This document shows positions 62,711 through 64,000 of a stretch of 64,000 bases of DNA, one piece after another. The notes under the pieces were generated by a model. The model saw nothing but the letters and a program-made list of their open reading frames with translations. It did not search any database and was not told the DNA's origin. The DNA comes from Methylotenera_A sp049687015 (GTDB taxonomy: Bacteria; Pseudomonadota; Gammaproteobacteria; Burkholderiales; Methylophilaceae), in NCBI GenBank assembly GCA_049687015.1, contig JBAVIP010000050.1:1-64000 (forward strand), in the 5' to 3' direction. The first letter of the stretch is position 1. Every line of letters starts with the position of its first letter. Position numbers and translations under genes: made by a program.

Positions 62711-63810
62711 AAGTCGCAACAGGACTAGCCATTGGCGCAACGCCTACGCCAGAACTGGCAGCCAAAGCGGTCGAAATGGCCATGGCAAAAGCCAATATCC
62801 ACGCGCCTTCCAGCGTATTGTTATTTTTAACTTCTGAATTTGCGGCTGATCCGCAATCCGCCATCAAAGCTGCTGCCAAGGCAGCACGCTGCACGCAGAT
62901 TATCGGCTGCTCGGCCACTGGCATTTTTACGGAAGAAGATTGGGTGATTGATAGCCCGGCCGCTGCCGCGATGGTGTTTTCAGACTTAAACTTCAGCTAC
63001 CCCAGAGCGGATGCCGTGCAGAAAAATGGCGATTTACTGCTTACGCTCACTGCGCCCAATGCCATCAACACGACCTGGCTGAATCAATCCGGACTCAGGT
63101 TCGGCGGCATTTCTGGCGATGCGATTGGACACGGGCCTTTTTCTGTTTGGCAAAACGGCAAAGGCACCACGCAAGGCTACTGCGAAGTGATGCTCAACAA
63201 TATCACGATGGCCGTAGCGGCCACCCATGGCTTGAAGCTAATATCTGCCCCACAAAGAATTACCGCTTGCAATGGCAATGACCTGCTCACCGTAGCCAAT
63301 CTGCCGGCACTTGCCACACTGTTAAGCGCATGGCAAAAACACGCAAAAACTTCAGATCCTGCACCATATCATCAACTCATGGCAGTGCACGCCAGCAAAG
63401 CCAGCCAGATAGAACGGGGTGAATACAATCTCGCCTCCATCATCATCGAGGATGCAGATAATGCCTCCCTTACCCTGACTAAGCCTCTGCAAGCGGGCGA
63501 TTGGCTTAGCTGGGCGATCCGTGATGTGAATGCGGCGCAAATTGATATTGTCAAAACTGCTACCGAGCTTAAACAGCAATTGGACACGGAGCCTGTGTTT
63601 GCCCTGCTGTTTTCCTGTTTAGGACGCGGTCCTTATTTTTATAACGGCACCGACCAAGATTTGGCTTTAATTAGAACGCTGTTCCCCAATCTACCCGTGA
63701 TTGGTTTTTATGGCAATGGCGAAATCGCCCCCATCAACGGCATCAACGAATTACTGCAGTATTCCGCCGTATTGGGCTTGTTTTCCAAAAGCAAAGTAGC
63801 CTATTTATGA
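62707..63810 (+). CDS. FIST domain signal-input protein
   Basis: A 367-residue soluble protein with FIST_N (about 25-215; FLTSEFAADPQSAIKAAAKAARCTQIIGCSATGIFTEE) and FIST_C (about 225-350; LFSCLGRGPYFYNGTDQDLALIRTLFPNLPVIGFYGNGEIAP) domains, a predicted small-ligand sensor pair of unknown ligand, possibly amino acids. It starts with TTG overlapping the nth stop by four bases (TTGA), so translation is coupled to nth. No kinase or other output domain is fused. Confidence 0.88.
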   Translation: MKVATGLAIGATPTPELAAKAVEMAMAKANIHAPSSVLLFLTSEFAADPQSAIKAAAKAARCTQIIGCSATGIFTEEDWVIDSPAAAAMVFSDLNFSYPRADAVQKNGDLLLTLTAPNAINTTWLNQSGLRFGGISGDAIGHGPFSVWQNGKGTTQGYCEVMLNNITMAVAATHGLKLISAPQRITACNGNDLLTVANLPALATLLSAWQKHAKTSDPAPYHQLMAVHASKASQIERGEYNLASIIIEDADNASLTLTKPLQAGDWLSWAIRDVNAAQIDIVKTATELKQQLDTEPVFALLFSCLGRGPYFYNGTDQDLALIRTLFPNLPVIGFYGNGEIAPINGINELLQYSAVLGLFSKSKVAYL

Positions 63811-64000
63811 GCCTGTTTAACCCTTCTCGCGACGAAGTGCGCGAATTCTTTTTTGGCATTTGGGCTAAATTTAAGGCTTCACAAGCACTGACCGATTTAG
63901 AAAAAATTGGTTTGGGTGTAATACATATGCACCCAGAATATCACCCCATATTAGATTCGCCAGAGCAATTCAAGCACCAAGCCTACTTTCCGGAAATGGG
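63807..64000 (+). CDS. DUF1841 family protein, 5' part (runs off right edge)
   Basis: The first 64 codons are present: MSLFNPSRDEVREFFFGIWAK then MHPEYHPILDSPEQF, matching DUF1841, a betaproteobacterial family of unknown function of about 140 residues. It overlaps the FIST stop by four bases (ATGA), so nth, the FIST gene and this gene form a tight run. Confidence 0.85.
   Translation, partial: MSLFNPSRDEVREFFFGIWAKFKASQALTDLEKIGLGVIHMHPEYHPILDSPEQFKHQAYFPEM

Overview
The window reads as chromosomal DNA of a betaproteobacterium, most likely a methylotroph of the Methylophilaceae (Methylotenera-like). This is an inference from moderate GC, housekeeping gene orders (rplU-rpmA-obgE-proB, bamC-dapA, rsxABCDGE-nth), an RegB/RegA redox pair and Lys/Ala-rich tails on ribosomal proteins. 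No rRNA, tRNA, prophage, transposase or CRISPR array was found. Almost all of the window is densely packed core genome; the one clearly accessory stretch is about 46.9-48.0 kb.

Layout. 0-1.2 kb: 5' part of clpB on the minus strand behind a strong sigma-32 type promoter. 1.4-5.7 kb: a PAS/GAF/GGDEF/EAL protein overlapping an HD-GYP protein. 5.7-9.3 kb (minus): a TonB receptor and a secreted sialidase-fold protein with a Cys/His motif. 9.5-12.3 kb: regB-regA and a yedI-like membrane protein; a perfect RegA-type box lies in the regB/TonB-receptor divergent region. 12.3-19.3 kb (minus): murJ-ribF-ileS-lspA, a sulfite-oxidase-fold protein and a DUF1905 protein. 19.5-24.7 kb: rpsT, then minus-strand rplU-rpmA, obgE-proB, purE-purK. 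24.9-33.1 kb: ispB, pilD-coaE-zapD-yacG, a copper chaperone, a Nudix/ThiE-like fusion, argJ and cysS. 33.3-37.8 kb: a TPR protein, an L,D-transpeptidase, two peptidyl-prolyl isomerases, lpxH and a thioredoxin-like ferredoxin. 37.8-42.2 kb (minus): ribH-nusB followed by a PP2C phosphatase, an FHA protein and a GAF/HD-GYP protein. 42.2-43.9 kb: an OFA-family transporter. 44.1-46.9 kb: phoB (with a three-repeat Pho box), phoR and a lipoprotein.

46.9-50.1 kb: a REP-like hairpin, a roughly 500-bp non-coding element bounded by inverted, hairpin-forming ends, an unrecognised membrane-anchored protein gene containing a perfect 36-bp palindrome, and a large molybdopterin oxidoreductase. 50.2-53.1 kb: roxA, a DUF7931-like protein, a short secretin-like protein and a 59-residue Ala/Pro/Glu lipoprotein. 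53.2-56.2 kb (minus): dapA, bamC and a metallo-beta-lactamase-fold hydrolase. 56.5-64 kb: the complete rsx/rnf electron-transport operon, nth, a FIST-domain sensor and the start of a DUF1841 gene.

Signalling is prominent: three cyclic-di-GMP proteins, two two-component systems (redox RegBA, phosphate PhoBR), a PP2C/FHA phosphoprotein module and a FIST sensor. The most unusual features are the 36-bp palindrome, the terminally inverted structured element beside it, the RegA box, the Cys/His-motif secreted protein paired with a TonB receptor, and the histone-like tails on S20 and L21.
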